NCBI RefSeq assembly: GCF_937871615.1
Contig: NZ_CALMPA010000041.1
Location: forward strand, 1 to 60,120
Source of the DNA: an uncultured Sphingomonas sp.
GTDB lineage: Bacteria > Pseudomonadota > Alphaproteobacteria > Sphingomonadales > Sphingomonadaceae
Length of the DNA stretch: 60,120 bases
Direction of reading: 5' to 3'
The stretch's first letter is position 1. Every line of letters begins with the position of its first letter. Shown piece after piece: positions 1-9,291 of this stretch. The notes below the pieces were generated by a model that did no database searches, was not told where the DNA came from, and worked only from the letters and a program-made list of their open reading frames with translations. A program made the position numbers and the translations under genes.

Positions 1-154
1 CAGGTGAATCAGGAAACCGGCTGCGATTCAAGAGGCTGATTGAGTTTTGACCCTAAGGTCATCATCGGCACTCGCCCCGAGAGGAGATGATGGCTCAACG
101 GATTTAATCCGTCATTCCCCGTAAGTCTACGCATACCAATTCGCCATGACTCAA

Positions 155-1330
155 TCACAATGAAGTTGCGAAAGGTCTGCGTAGTATTGGCAGACATATT
201 AAATAGAGGATCGCGCCGACAATCCAAACCCAACCGTTCCATGCTCCTATGGTAGCAGAATAGAGTGCCGTGAAGCCAAGCGGTCCCGCGATTGAGCTTA
301 GATTGGTGAGGCTTGTAAGCGTTCCCTGTAAAGCTCCTTGCTTGTTACTGCTGACATTATTTGAAAGCATTGCCTGCAAGGCCGGCATGCCAACACCTCC
401 GGCGGCAAGCAGCAACAAAATCGGGAACACCATCCATCCCTGCGTGGCAAAAGCCAGAAGAATGAAGCCAGTCGCATCCGCAGCCATGCCAAAGAGTAGC
501 GTGCGCCGCTCTCCAAGCCGGCTTGAAAGCGGACCGGTAACAAACGCTTGGAAGATCGCATGTGTTGCTCCAAATGCCGCAAGCGACAAACCAACAGTCG
601 TGGTGTCCCACTGAAAACGGTCCTCGCCATAGATGACCCATAGGGCCGCAGGCACTTGGCCGATCAGTTGAATAATGAAGAAAACTGCGAAAAGGGCCGC
701 TAGCCCGCGCAATGCATCATCCAGCCGGAACAGAACGAATGGTTTGATGCGAACCGGCTTTCCGGTCTCGCCATCGCCGCGACGAGTCTCCCTGAGGAAA
801 ATGCAGGCTAGCAGGAACGCGAAGCCGTTGAGAAGGGCAGCGGCGATAAACGGAGCATGGGCAGAAATACCACCGAGCATACCACCAAGTGCTGGCCCGG
901 CAATCATGCCTGCCCCATAACAGGCCCCCATGTAGCCGAACCAGCGTGCGCGAGAACCTTCCCCCGTCGAATCCGCAATGGTTGAGGCAGCTACAGCTCC
1001 GGTTGCGCCCGTGACGCCGGAGACGAGTCGGCCGATATAGAGCACCCATAAGACCGGCGCTGATGCCATAATTGTGTAATCGGCTGCGGCCCCCGCAAGA
1101 GAAGCCAGAAGCACCGGACGCCGACCGTAAGCATCTGAAAATTGTCCAAGCACGGGCGCGAAGATGACCTGCATCAACGCATAGAGTGACAGCAAAGCAC
1201 CATAGTGACCAGCGACCTGCTCCGCCGGCACAAGCTCGCGCAGAAGCGTCGGAAGGACCGGCATGATGAGGCCGAGTCCCATGGCGTCGAGACTGACGAT
1301 CAGCAGGGCGATGATGGCAGAGCTGCGCAC
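155..1330 (-). CDS. tetA(G): Tetracycline efflux MFS transporter, class G
   Basis: Inner-membrane proton antiporter of the major facilitator superfamily that exports the tetracycline-divalent cation complex. The protein is 391 aa, the usual length for TetA. It opens MRSSAIIALLIVSLDAMGLG, carries the MFS loop motif GQFSDAYGRR at residues 62-71, and ends ILRRPFATSL. I recognise the whole sequence as the class G determinant, with scattered substitutions against the reference I remember. It is divergent from tetR(G), with two operator-like palindromes in between, so expression should be induced by tetracycline. The gene looks intact. The 154 bases downstream (positions 1-154) show no gene I can support. 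Confidence 0.96.
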   Translation of the reverse strand: MRSSAIIALLIVSLDAMGLGLIMPVLPTLLRELVPAEQVAGHYGALLSLYALMQVIFAPVLGQFSDAYGRRPVLLASLAGAAADYTIMASAPVLWVLYIGRLVSGVTGATGAVAASTIADSTGEGSRARWFGYMGACYGAGMIAGPALGGMLGGISAHAPFIAAALLNGFAFLLACIFLRETRRGDGETGKPVRIKPFVLFRLDDALRGLAALFAVFFIIQLIGQVPAALWVIYGEDRFQWDTTTVGLSLAAFGATHAIFQAFVTGPLSSRLGERRTLLFGMAADATGFILLAFATQGWMVFPILLLLAAGGVGMPALQAMLSNNVSSNKQGALQGTLTSLTNLSSIAGPLGFTALYSATIGAWNGWVWIVGAILYLICLPILRRPFATSL

Positions 1331-1363
1331 CTGAAACTCCAGCGCCGCTCAATGCGAGCGACT

Positions 1364-1406
1364 TTATCAATGATAAGGACATAGACATAGAACTTATCGG
1401 TGATAA
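1364..1406. promoter_or_regulatory. Paired Tet operators between tetA(G) and tetR(G)
   Basis: Two palindromes lie in the 104-bp divergent intergenic region. TTATCAATGATAA (1364-1376) has perfect 6-bp arms around one base. TTATCGGTGATAA (1394-1406) has 5-bp arms. Their centres are 30 bp apart, the arrangement expected for paired TetR operators that repress both genes. Binding by this TetR is inferred. Confidence 0.85.
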
Positions 1407-1434
1407 ATTGTCAAGCGTTGGCGAAGGAACGTGA

Positions 1435-2061
1435 ATGACCAAACTGGACAAGGGCACCGTGATCGCAGCGGCGCTGGAGCTGCTGAACGAGGTTGGCATG
1501 GACAACCTGACGACGCGAAAGCTCGCTGAACGCCTCAAGGTTCAGCAGCCTGCGCTTTACTGGCATTTCCAGAATAAGCGCGCGCTGCTTGACGCACTGG
1601 CCGAGGCAATGCTGACGGAACGCCACACCCGCTCGCTACCCGAAGAGAACGAAGACTGGCGGCTATTCCTGAAAGAGAACGCCCAGAGTTTCAGAACGGC
1701 GTTGCTCTATTATCGCGACGGGGCGCGCATCCATGCCGGCACTCGACCGACAGAACCGAATTTTGGCGCTGCCGAGACACAAATACGCTTTCTCTGCGCG
1801 GCGGGCTTTGGTCCGAAGCACGCTGTTTGGGCGCTCCGGGCGGTCAGTCACTATGTGGTCGGTTCCGTTCTCGAACAGCAGGCATCTGATGCCGATGAGA
1901 GAATGTCGGACAGATCAGATGTGTCCGGGCAGGCAGCATCGTCCTTCCTGCACGATCTGTTTCACGAGTTGGAAACAGAAGGCATAGATGCTGCGTTCAA
2001 CTTCGGACTTGACAGCCTCATCACCGGTTTCGAGCGGCTACGTTCATCTACAACAGATTAG
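1435..2061 (+). CDS. tetR(G): Tetracycline repressor, class G
   Basis: Dimeric TetR-family repressor that releases its operators on binding tetracycline-Mg. The protein is 208 aa, full length for TetR. The N-terminal helix-turn-helix (about residues 20-50) includes LTTRKLAERLKVQQPALYWH, typical of tetracycline repressors, and the C-terminal ligand-binding domain ends RLRSSTTD. It is divergent from tetA(G) across paired operators. Its stop codon overlaps the end of an antiparallel relaxase gene fragment, so the tetR 3' end marks a recombination junction at about 2058-2062. Confidence 0.96.
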   Translation: MTKLDKGTVIAAALELLNEVGMDNLTTRKLAERLKVQQPALYWHFQNKRALLDALAEAMLTERHTRSLPEENEDWRLFLKENAQSFRTALLYYRDGARIHAGTRPTEPNFGAAETQIRFLCAAGFGPKHAVWALRAVSHYVVGSVLEQQASDADERMSDRSDVSGQAASSFLHDLFHELETEGIDAAFNFGLDSLITGFERLRSSTTD

Positions 2062-2166
2062 GGGCTTATCCCCCTCTGCCGCGCGAGTTGCCACGATTCC
2101 GATCCGCCCTGCACGACGCCCATGACTTCGCGGCCGAGCTGGCGGTCGATGACCGGCCGCCAGCGG
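2058..2166 (-). pseudogene. 3' fragment of a DUF3363 relaxase gene (copy 1)
   Basis: Read on the minus strand this encodes only the last 34 residues of a relaxase, beginning RPVIDRQLGREVMGVVQGG and ending QRGISP before TAA. It matches the C-terminus of the longer relaxase relic at 4062-5549 over about 95 bp, but with differences (S-E-S-W against S-V-S-W; QRGISP against QRGLGL), so it comes from a second, related relaxase gene and not from a recent duplication. It is fused on one side to the tetR(G) 3' end and on the other to a truncated lysR. Confidence 0.8.
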
Positions 2167-2573
2167 TGCCCTCCGTGATTTCGATGTCGAGATTGGGATG
2201 GTCCTTCCGATACTGGCGACCAGCTCTGCAAGGAAGCTGCCCGGAATCAGGGCATAGACAACGATGCGTAGCCGGCCGCATTCGCCTTGCGCTGTCATGC
2301 CGGCGGTCTTGACGGCGTGATCGAGCTGATCGACGCCCACCGCGACCAGCTCCATGAAATGTCTGCCTGCATCCGTTAGCCGGACGCCTCGCGCATGGCG
2401 CTCGAACAGCAGGACACCAAGATTTTCTCCAGCGCCTTCACGCGCGCGCTGACGCTCGACTGACTGACGCCGAGCGCGTTGGCCGCGCGCCGAAAATTCA
2501 GATGCTCGGCAACGGCCATGAACTGAACAAGGGAAATGAGCGGTATCCTGCCGGACAGGATACCGCCATTCAT
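2166..2573 (-). pseudogene. Truncated, frameshifted LysR-family regulator next to floR
   Basis: The minus strand encodes a LysR-type N-terminus: LISLVQFMAVAEHLNFRRAA, then ALGVSQSSVSARVKALEK, a classic winged helix-turn-helix. Reading breaks near 2418, where one base is missing and the next residues GVLLFERHARGVRLTDAGRH continue in another frame. It breaks again near 2215, where one base is missing before YRKDHPNLDIEITEGTA. The gene then ends abruptly at 2166 against relaxase DNA, so most of the effector domain is gone. A lysR gene just downstream of floR is the usual neighbour in floR mobile arrays. It is unlikely to function. The start could also be at 2600. Confidence 0.82.
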
Positions 2574-2628
2574 GAAGCTGCGATGACGGGTGCGCCGCAT
2601 GGGTGCCGACCGTCCTGCCAGTCGCCGG

Positions 2629-3843
2629 TCAGACGACCGGCGACCCCTCGGCGTGAACCTCACGGAATCGAAGTAGCGCAAGACCCGTCGAAACTAGCAT
2701 CGCCATCGTCGCGGCGTAACAGATCACGGGCCAAGCCGTATCTCCGTTCAACAGCGTTACCGCTAGTGTCCCGACGATGCTGACGATCAGGCTTTGGACG
2801 CAGAAGTAGAAGGCGACTGCCGATCCTGCGATGTCGTCGAACTGTGCGAGAGCACCATTGGCGGTGACGGACACCGTGAAGACAATACCGACTGCCATTA
2901 CCCACATTGGCAGGATGAAGCTGAGGAACGATGGTGAGCCGAAAAGTTCACCGATTCCCAACAGAATCGCCCCGCAAACGAGCAACGCCATCCCACGCGC
3001 CGCGCATCCCGCAATGCCCCATCTGGCTACAAAGGACTTCGCGAAACGGGTTGTCACAATCATGACCAGTGCGACAGTGGCGAAAGCCAAACTGAACCCG
3101 ATTTCGGAATAATCGGCTTGGCCTATGAGCACTCGGGGGGCTGTCGAGAAGAAGACGAAGAAGGTGCCCATGCCAGCGCTAAAGCCGACCGTGTAAACCC
3201 AAAAGGTTGGACTCACGAAGATAGGCAAAACGGAACGGCGTGTGTTTACTTCATCCGAGGGGCGGGTTTCGTGCCATCTGAAACCGGCGTTCAAGAGTGC
3301 AGGCAACGCAAGTGCAGCCAGCGTGACGAATATCGCCCGCCATCCGAAAAACTCGCCGATCAGTGCTCCGGCGATGGGGCCAAGGGCGGGCACGAAGGCC
3401 AGCATCGAACTGAAAAGACCGTAGATGACGACACCCTCGGGGCGGCTGGCATAAACGTCGCGAACCGTCGCGAACGTCGCCACCAACGCCGCCGACGCGC
3501 CGACCGCTTGTAGCAGGCGAAAAGCGACGAAGGCTGCGGCCGTTGACGACCATGCCGCTCCGAGAGAAGCGACGATGAAAAGCGCCCCACCCGCAAGCAA
3601 GATCGGCCGTCGCCCGATGCGATCCGATATTGGACCAAAGATCACCTGCCCCACGCCGAGCATAACCATGTAGAGGCTCAACGTGAGCTGGATCATGGAT
3701 GGCGTCGTGTTCAGGATGCCGGGCATCGCTGGGACGACGGGGAGATAAATATCCATCGCCAGTGACGCGAGGATGTCGAAGGGAGCCATCAGCAGCAGGG
3801 CTGCCGGCAACGTATAGGCCCACGCGGGGCGTGTGATAGTCAT
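2629..3843 (-). CDS. floR: Florfenicol/chloramphenicol efflux MFS transporter
   Basis: Drug:H+ antiporter of the DHA1/Bcr-CflA branch of the MFS that exports florfenicol and chloramphenicol from the inner membrane. The protein is 404 aa, the standard FloR length. It opens MTITRPAWAYTLPAALLLMA, has loop motif GPISDRIGRR at residues 70-79, and ends with SPVV as FloR does. Most of the sequence matches FloR as I remember it, with scattered differences, so this is a divergent floR allele. Upstream lies a 12-bp stem-loop and then the 3' end of a relaxase gene; downstream lies a decayed lysR. This resembles the virD2-floR-lysR order known from ISCR2-associated floR arrays. No ISCR transposase is present here. 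Confidence 0.95.
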   Translation of the reverse strand: MTITRPAWAYTLPAALLLMAPFDILASLAMDIYLPVVPAMPGILNTTPSMIQLTLSLYMVMLGVGQVIFGPISDRIGRRPILLAGGALFIVASLGAAWSSTAAAFVAFRLLQAVGASAALVATFATVRDVYASRPEGVVIYGLFSSMLAFVPALGPIAGALIGEFFGWRAIFVTLAALALPALLNAGFRWHETRPSDEVNTRRSVLPIFVSPTFWVYTVGFSAGMGTFFVFFSTAPRVLIGQADYSEIGFSLAFATVALVMIVTTRFAKSFVARWGIAGCAARGMALLVCGAILLGIGELFGSPSFLSFILPMWVMAVGIVFTVSVTANGALAQFDDIAGSAVAFYFCVQSLIVSIVGTLAVTLLNGDTAWPVICYAATMAMLVSTGLALLRFREVHAEGSPVV

Positions 3844-3921
3844 GACGAATCAACCGCTCGATTAAGGATTCCGGGCGGCGCCTGCTCGTCAACAATCAGA
3901 TTGGGATTGATCTTACAGAAC

Positions 3922-3950
3922 GCCGCAACAACAGTGTTTGTTGTTGCGGC
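3922..3950. promoter_or_regulatory. Perfect 12-bp stem-loop upstream of floR
   Basis: GCCGCAACAACA (3922-3933), a 5-nt loop, then the exact complement TGTTGTTGCGGC (3939-3950). It sits about 80 bp upstream of the floR start. Neither strand has a following T-run, so it is not a typical intrinsic terminator. It could be an operator or a leader-RNA structure; the role is not determined. Confidence 0.6.
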
Positions 3951-4061
3951 TTACTTGTCTGCTGACTTAGCGTTTCCCATGCAGATAGCTCCACACTTGG
4001 CAATACGAATATCTATCTCCTATCCGAATAGCGCCGGTGTCGCAACGCCGTTTCAGGTGCT

Positions 4062-5549
4062 CTAAAGTCCCAACCCCCTTTGCCGCCCCAACTGCCACGA
4101 CACCGATCCGCCCTGCACGACGCCCATGACCTCGCGGCCGAGTTGGCGGTCGATGACCGGCCGCCACGGGACTAGCGTAAATTCATGGGATTGCTCGACC
4201 ACGGCGAACTTGCCGCTTGATAGCTGCACGGTGCCGGTGAACTTGCCGCTGACGTTTTCGCCGTCCGTGGCGGCGCGGAACGGCAGTCCCTTGCTCTCGG
4301 CCATCTCTGCGCCGACGCGGGCAACCTCGCGCTCGCGCAGGGTGGCGAGAAGGCTGCGGCGGTAGAAGATGCGGCCGTTCCGCGCTCGGGTGGCGTCGCC
4401 CTGTTCGATGTGATGCTCGCGCCGCTGGTCCATGGCGTCGCGCACCTGCTGGCCGAAACCGACCGGAGCAAGGTCGGCCGTCTCGCCATGGATCAGCCGC
4501 CGGTCCAACCAGGTCGCGCCATCCGAACCGATCTGCCTTTGCAGATCGACCGGGGAAAGCACGCGCACGCTGGCCTGCCTGTCGCGGCCGGCGTCATAGG
4601 CGGTGGCGCGGCTGACCAGATCATCGGGGATGCGCCATTGGTCGGTGTCGATCCGCTCGACGATCCCGGCCCGGCGTAGCGCCTCCAGTCGCCGGACATG
4701 GGCATCGACATAGCCCTCGTAATCGTCCCCCGGAACGCGGCCCTCGAACTTCGCCTGCTCCAGATGGCGGCTCGGGCGATAGATGTCGTCCTCGGCGATG
4801 GCCGTAATGGTGCGGTCGGACGGCCGTGCTGCCGCCTCGGCCGGGCCGATCTGGATGACGCTGCCGATGCGGGCATCCTCCAGCCGCTCGGGCGCGATGC
4901 CGGCGATGTGGTGCGTCCGCCCGTCGATCCCGTCCACCACAACGGTCAGGTTCTCCCCCAGCTCGTCGGACAGGTGCTTGTCCACGACGCGCCCGACGAT
5001 GGGTGTCTCGGGCGCTCCGTCATGGATTTGGAAGCTCATGGGATCGCGTTCGCCGCCCTGCGGGCCGAGCGCCTTCTGCATGGTGCGGATAATGTCGCCG
5101 CGCTCGCCCAATTCGCGCAACGCCGGCTCCATATCCTTGCTCAATTCCCAAACGGCGGGCGCGTGCTCGGTCGCCAGCCCCATCTTCTCCAGCTTGCCGA
5201 GCCTTCGCAGGCGCAGCGTCCGCTCGAACTGCCGCCTCGGCGCTGCCGGTTCATGGCGCAGGTCGAGGAAACGGGCATCGGCTTCCTCGACCATGGCGCG
5301 GTCGATACGGGTGAAACGGTCTTGGTCGATCTCGGCCGACAGCTTGCGGGTCTGCTCGATCTCGGTGACGGGGCCGAGTTCCAGACTGGCAAGCTCGCTG
5401 GCACGCTCGCGAAGGCCAGCGGAAAGGTAGTCGCCGTTGATGACTAGATCCCCGCCGGTATCGTCACGGCCGTTGACGACGATATGCACATGGGGATGGC
5501 CGGTGTTGTAGTGATTGACGGCAACCCAATCGAGTTTCGTGCCTAACGA
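4062..5549 (-). pseudogene. VirD2/IncP-like relaxase with DUF3363, N-terminus lost
   Basis: A relaxase would nick oriT and pilot single-stranded DNA during mobilization. What remains starts at LGTKLDWVAVNHYNTG and contains the metal-binding histidine cluster HPHVHIVVNG (motif III), followed by a long C-terminal region of the DUF3363 type ending RQRGLGL. The catalytic tyrosine segment upstream is missing: homology stops at about 5547-5549, and what lies beyond reads as DNA next to the transposon res site. The product is therefore probably inactive. It lies 218 bp upstream of floR in the same direction and is much longer than the virD2 stubs I recall from other floR arrays. A second relaxase, MobF TraI at 17949, is intact. 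Confidence 0.85.
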
Positions 5550-5625
5550 TTTTTGAGCTGGGCAGCCATAACGGGAAACATGTGTTTGCCGTGGCCGGCG
5601 GAGCGGTGACGCGCTTGGCTGCAAA

Positions 5626-5705
5626 TTTGTCCGATATTCTGCGCGACAAACCCTGTCGGATCGCTACGATGCACGACAACGTCATTTTCGGGGTTTGTCG
5701 CATAT
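5626..5705 (+). other. Resolution (res) site of the Tn3-family element
   Basis: Immediately upstream of tnpR are two 25-bp resolvase-type subsites, each starting TGTC or TTTGTC and ending GACA or GACAAA: subsite I 5626-5650 with mirror ends TTTGTC and GACAAA, subsite II 5654-5678 with ends TGTC and GACA. A third, degenerate half (TTTGTCG, 5694-5700) runs into the tnpR start. This is where TnpR should resolve cointegrates, and where it should repress its own promoter. Confidence 0.75.
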
Positions 5706-6309
5706 GCTGGTCGGTTACATGCGCGTGTCGAGCAGCGATGAGCGCCAATCGGTCGATCTGCAACGCGATGCACTGATCGCTGCTGGCGTCGATGACCGGC
5801 ATCTTCATCAGGACAAGGCCTCGGGCGCGCGCGATGACCGGCCGGGACTCAAAGCATGCATGGCCGATCTGCGTGTCGGCGACACGCTGATCGTCTGGAA
5901 GCTCGACCGTCTCGGACGATCGCTGTCGCATCTGGTCCGCATCATCGAGGACCTGAAACAGCGTGGCGTCGCCCTCCGCTCGCTGACCGAGGCGATCGAC
6001 ACGGCAAGCGTTCACGGCAATTTTCTGTTCAACCTCTTTGGAACGCTCGCCGAATATGAGCGGGCGCTGATCACGGAACGGGTCAACGCCGGGCTTGCTG
6101 CGGCACGCAGGCGGGGGCGCAAGGGCGGCAGGCCGCCCACGATCGGTGCGGAAAAGGTCGAGCAGATCCTGGCCGCCCTCGAGGGCGGGGCCAGCAAAGC
6201 TTCGGTGTGCCGCAGCTTCCAGGTGCCGCGATCGACTTTGATTGATATGCTGAAACGGACCGGGTGGGTTGGCGCTGGCGCGGCCGGCAAGCCGGTCAAC
6301 GCCGCATAG
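5704..6309 (+). CDS. tnpR: Tn3-family resolvase (serine recombinase)
   Basis: Site-specific serine recombinase that resolves transposition cointegrates at res. The protein is 201 aa from the ATG. The N-terminal catalytic domain has MLVGYMRVSSSDERQSVDLQ with the nucleophilic serine in the RVSSSDERQ segment. The helix NLFGTLAEYERALITERV and the hinge GRKGGRPP precede a C-terminal helix-turn-helix (SKASVCRSFQVPRSTLIDML). An in-frame TTG at 5695 is possible, but the ATG at 5704 fits the family N-terminus. tnpA follows after 15 bp in the same direction, so the two are probably co-transcribed. Confidence 0.92.
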   Translation: MLVGYMRVSSSDERQSVDLQRDALIAAGVDDRHLHQDKASGARDDRPGLKACMADLRVGDTLIVWKLDRLGRSLSHLVRIIEDLKQRGVALRSLTEAIDTASVHGNFLFNLFGTLAEYERALITERVNAGLAAARRRGRKGGRPPTIGAEKVEQILAALEGGASKASVCRSFQVPRSTLIDMLKRTGWVGAGAAGKPVNAA

Positions 6310-6324
6310 CATCGGCGCATCACG

Positions 6325-9291
6325 ATGGCGTTTCTTGATGCCGGTGCCTGCTCCATCCTGTTCGAGCCGCCCGACACCCACGACGAGGCTCTTGCCCGCT
6401 ATTCCCTCACGGCAGAGGATATCGCATTCGCCCGACGTCGCCGTCGAGCGCACAACCGGCTCGGTTTCGCGGTCCAGCTTGCGCTGGTGCGCGATCTCGG
6501 ACGCCCGCTGCGGGCCGGCGAGATCGTTCCTGTTGCCGTCGTCGAGACCGTCGCGGAGCAGATCGGGATCGATCCGGTCGTATTCGACCTTTATGCCCGC
6601 CGCGACGAAACCCGGCGCGAGCATGTCGCCGACATTATGGCGCATCTCGGCTTGCGGACCATTCGGGAAAGCGACTACCGGCGCTGTATCCGCGCCGGCG
6701 CGGCCGGGGCCGTCGGCACCGAGCGGGGCGAGGCGATCGTGCTGGCCGTGATCGACGATCTGAAGTCGGCGCGGATCGTCGTTCCGGTTCCGCGGGTGGT
6801 CGAACGACTGGCCCTGGCGGGCAGGGCGATGGCACGGCGACAGGCCTATCGGAATCTGATCGAAGGTCTTGATCCGGAAACACTTGCCCGACTGGACGGG
6901 CTGATCGCCGAACGCAGCGGCGACCGCACGCTGCTGGGCTGGATCGCCGATGCACCGGAAGGAGCGAAGCTCAAAAGCCTGAAGGCGGTGATTGATCGCC
7001 TCGAAGTACTGCATCGCGCCGGTATCTCCGACGAGCGCCGTAAGAGGATCCACGCCAACCGTTACGGTGTGATCGCCCGGGAAGCACGCATCCTCCACGC
7101 CCGCGAGATGCACCGCTTCTCGACCGAACGCCGCCATGCCACGCTGTGCGCCTTCGTGATCGAGCGTCAGGCGTCGCTCACCGATCTGGCCATTGATCTG
7201 TTTCGCAAACTGCTGGGCGGCGCCGGGCGCAGGGCGGAACTGAGCCGCAGGGAGCGCCTGTTGCAGGAGGCGCAGATCCTGAACGGCATCGCGGTCGACC
7301 ATGTCCGGCTCGGACAGGCGCTGCTGGCGGCGCGCACGAACGGCATCGATATGGCGACGGCGATCGGCGAGGCGCTGGGATGGGACGCACTGGAAGCGAG
7401 CATCACGGTCGCCTCCCGGATCGTCGCCCCCGACCGGCACGACGAGTTCGACGACCTGATCGATCGGCACCGGTCGCTGCGCGCCCTCGCCAGACTGATA
7501 TTCGCCGCCTTCGACTTCCGCTCCTTCCGACCGACCGATCAGATCCTGGCATCGATCCAGCTGCTCCGGGGGATGTATGAGGGTGGTCGGTTGCCCCGGA
7601 CGGTGCCGCTCTCCTTTCTCACGCGCAAATGGCGTCGTCGCGTCCGCTCGGGTGACGATCTCGATGCCCGCGCGTGGGAAGTCGCGCTGCTCGTGCATCT
7701 GCGCGACCGGCTGCGTGCCGGCGACATCTGGGTCGAGGGCAGCCGGGCGTGGCGGAGCTTCGAGGACTACCTCCTGAACCGTGCGACATTCGTCGCCATG
7801 CGCGACGAAGGGCGGCTCGGGCTTGCCGTCCCGGACAGCTTCGAGGCGTGGCGGAGCGAACGGACCGTGACGCTGGACGCCCGTTTGAAGGCTCTTGCCG
7901 TAGCGGCTGCAAACGGCACGATCCCCGACGCCACGCTGACCGGCAAGGGGCTGTCGATCAGTCCGATCGGCGAGGAGGATCGCGATCGGATCGTCGCACT
8001 CAGCCGGCGGTTGTACGCCCTGGTCCCGCGCGTCAGGATCACCGGCCTGCTGGCCGAAGTGCATCGCTGGACCGGGTTTCTCGACAGATTCACCCATTAC
8101 CGTACCGGCGATACCGCCGGTGACGAGGCTGCGCTGATGGCCGCCATCCTGGCCGATGCCACCAACGCCGGTGCCGAGCGCATGGCCGAAAGCTCGCGCG
8201 GCGTCACTATCCACCAGATGATGCTGATGGTCGACCGGCATCTCCGCCCCGAAACCTATGCGACCGCGACCGCCGTCCTGGTCGATGCGCAACAGGCGCA
8301 TCCGTTCGCGGTAATCTGGGGCGATGGGCACGTCTCGTCGTCCGACGGGCAGTTCTTTCCGGCCGGGGGGCGCGGTGAAGCCAGTCTCGACTATAATGCC
8401 AAATACGGCAAACGACCCGGCGCCTCGCTGTACGGATTCCTGTCGAACCGGTTCGCTTCCTTCTTCTCCCGGCTGATATCCGCCTCCGAAAGCGAGGCGC
8501 CCTATGTGCTCGACGGGCTCGTCCACAACGAAAGCGCGATCGAGATCCGCGAGCATGCGACCGATACCGCTGGGGCGACCGAGACGATCTTCGCCATGTT
8601 CCACCTGTTCGGCTATCGGCTGATCCCGCGCATCCGTAACCTGGGCGGGCGGCGCCTGTTCGTAATCGCAGACGACAGCGCCTACGATCCGCTCGACGCG
8701 CTGATCGGCGGTTCGGTCAACATGGCCCGGATTGAGCCCCATTGGGACGAGGTGCTCCGCCTCGGCGCGTCGATCGGCGCCGGGCTCGTGCCCCCGTCGG
8801 TGATTCTCAAGAAGATCGCCGCGACGCCGCGCCAGAACAGCCTCGCCATCGCGCTGCGCGAGATCGGTCGGATCGAGCGGACGATCTTCATCTGCGACTG
8901 GCTGCTCGATCCCAGACTGCGCCGGCGATCGCACGCCATCCTCAACAAGGGCGAAAGCCGCCATGCGCTGGCCCGTGCCGTGTTCCTTCATCAACTCGGC
9001 GAACTGCGCAATCGCGTCGCTGACACGATGGCCTATCGTGCCTCGGGCCTTAACCTCGTCGTCAACGCGATCATCCTGTGGAACACCGTCTATCTCAGCC
9101 GCGCCGTTCGCTACGTCGAGGAACAGGGCGTCTCGATCCCCGCCCCGCTACTTGCCCAGATCGCGCCGCTGCCGTGGAGCCACATCGCGCTCACCGGCGA
9201 CTATCTCTGGAACGAGATTGACCAACCCCTCGAACGCTATCGCCCGATCCGCGCCAACCGCTTCAATCCTCGCAACTTCGTCTTCCCTTAG
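6325..9291 (+). CDS. tnpA: Tn3-family DDE transposase
   Basis: Replicative transposase, 988 aa, full length for Tn3-family TnpA. Recognisable catalytic segments are WGDGHVSSSDGQFFP (first Asp, about residue 665), VLDGLVHNES (second Asp, about 729) and NKGESRHALARAVF (Glu, about 876). The C-terminus FNPRNFVFP runs into the terminal repeat, and its stop codon lies inside that repeat, as is usual for this family. No frameshift was seen. On the opposite strand there is a very long open frame, which I treat as an artefact of high GC. Confidence 0.95.
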   Translation: MAFLDAGACSILFEPPDTHDEALARYSLTAEDIAFARRRRRAHNRLGFAVQLALVRDLGRPLRAGEIVPVAVVETVAEQIGIDPVVFDLYARRDETRREHVADIMAHLGLRTIRESDYRRCIRAGAAGAVGTERGEAIVLAVIDDLKSARIVVPVPRVVERLALAGRAMARRQAYRNLIEGLDPETLARLDGLIAERSGDRTLLGWIADAPEGAKLKSLKAVIDRLEVLHRAGISDERRKRIHANRYGVIAREARILHAREMHRFSTERRHATLCAFVIERQASLTDLAIDLFRKLLGGAGRRAELSRRERLLQEAQILNGIAVDHVRLGQALLAARTNGIDMATAIGEALGWDALEASITVASRIVAPDRHDEFDDLIDRHRSLRALARLIFAAFDFRSFRPTDQILASIQLLRGMYEGGRLPRTVPLSFLTRKWRRRVRSGDDLDARAWEVALLVHLRDRLRAGDIWVEGSRAWRSFEDYLLNRATFVAMRDEGRLGLAVPDSFEAWRSERTVTLDARLKALAVAAANGTIPDATLTGKGLSISPIGEEDRDRIVALSRRLYALVPRVRITGLLAEVHRWTGFLDRFTHYRTGDTAGDEAALMAAILADATNAGAERMAESSRGVTIHQMMLMVDRHLRPETYATATAVLVDAQQAHPFAVIWGDGHVSSSDGQFFPAGGRGEASLDYNAKYGKRPGASLYGFLSNRFASFFSRLISASESEAPYVLDGLVHNESAIEIREHATDTAGATETIFAMFHLFGYRLIPRIRNLGGRRLFVIADDSAYDPLDALIGGSVNMARIEPHWDEVLRLGASIGAGLVPPSVILKKIAATPRQNSLAIALREIGRIERTIFICDWLLDPRLRRRSHAILNKGESRHALARAVFLHQLGELRNRVADTMAYRASGLNLVVNAIILWNTVYLSRAVRYVEEQGVSIPAPLLAQIAPLPWSHIALTGDYLWNEIDQPLERYRPIRANRFNPRNFVFP

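Noticed and set aside
9-242. 77-codon minus-strand frame at the left edge
   Set aside because: Overlaps the tetA(G) 3' end in another frame and has no recognisable feature.
2629-3843. Calling this gene cmlA instead of floR
   Set aside because: N-terminus, loop motif and C-terminus match FloR far better than CmlA as I remember them.
5464-8994. A 1176-codon open frame antisense to tnpR/tnpA
   Set aside because: Lies fully opposite a full-length transposase; low-complexity shadow composition typical of high-GC antisense frames.
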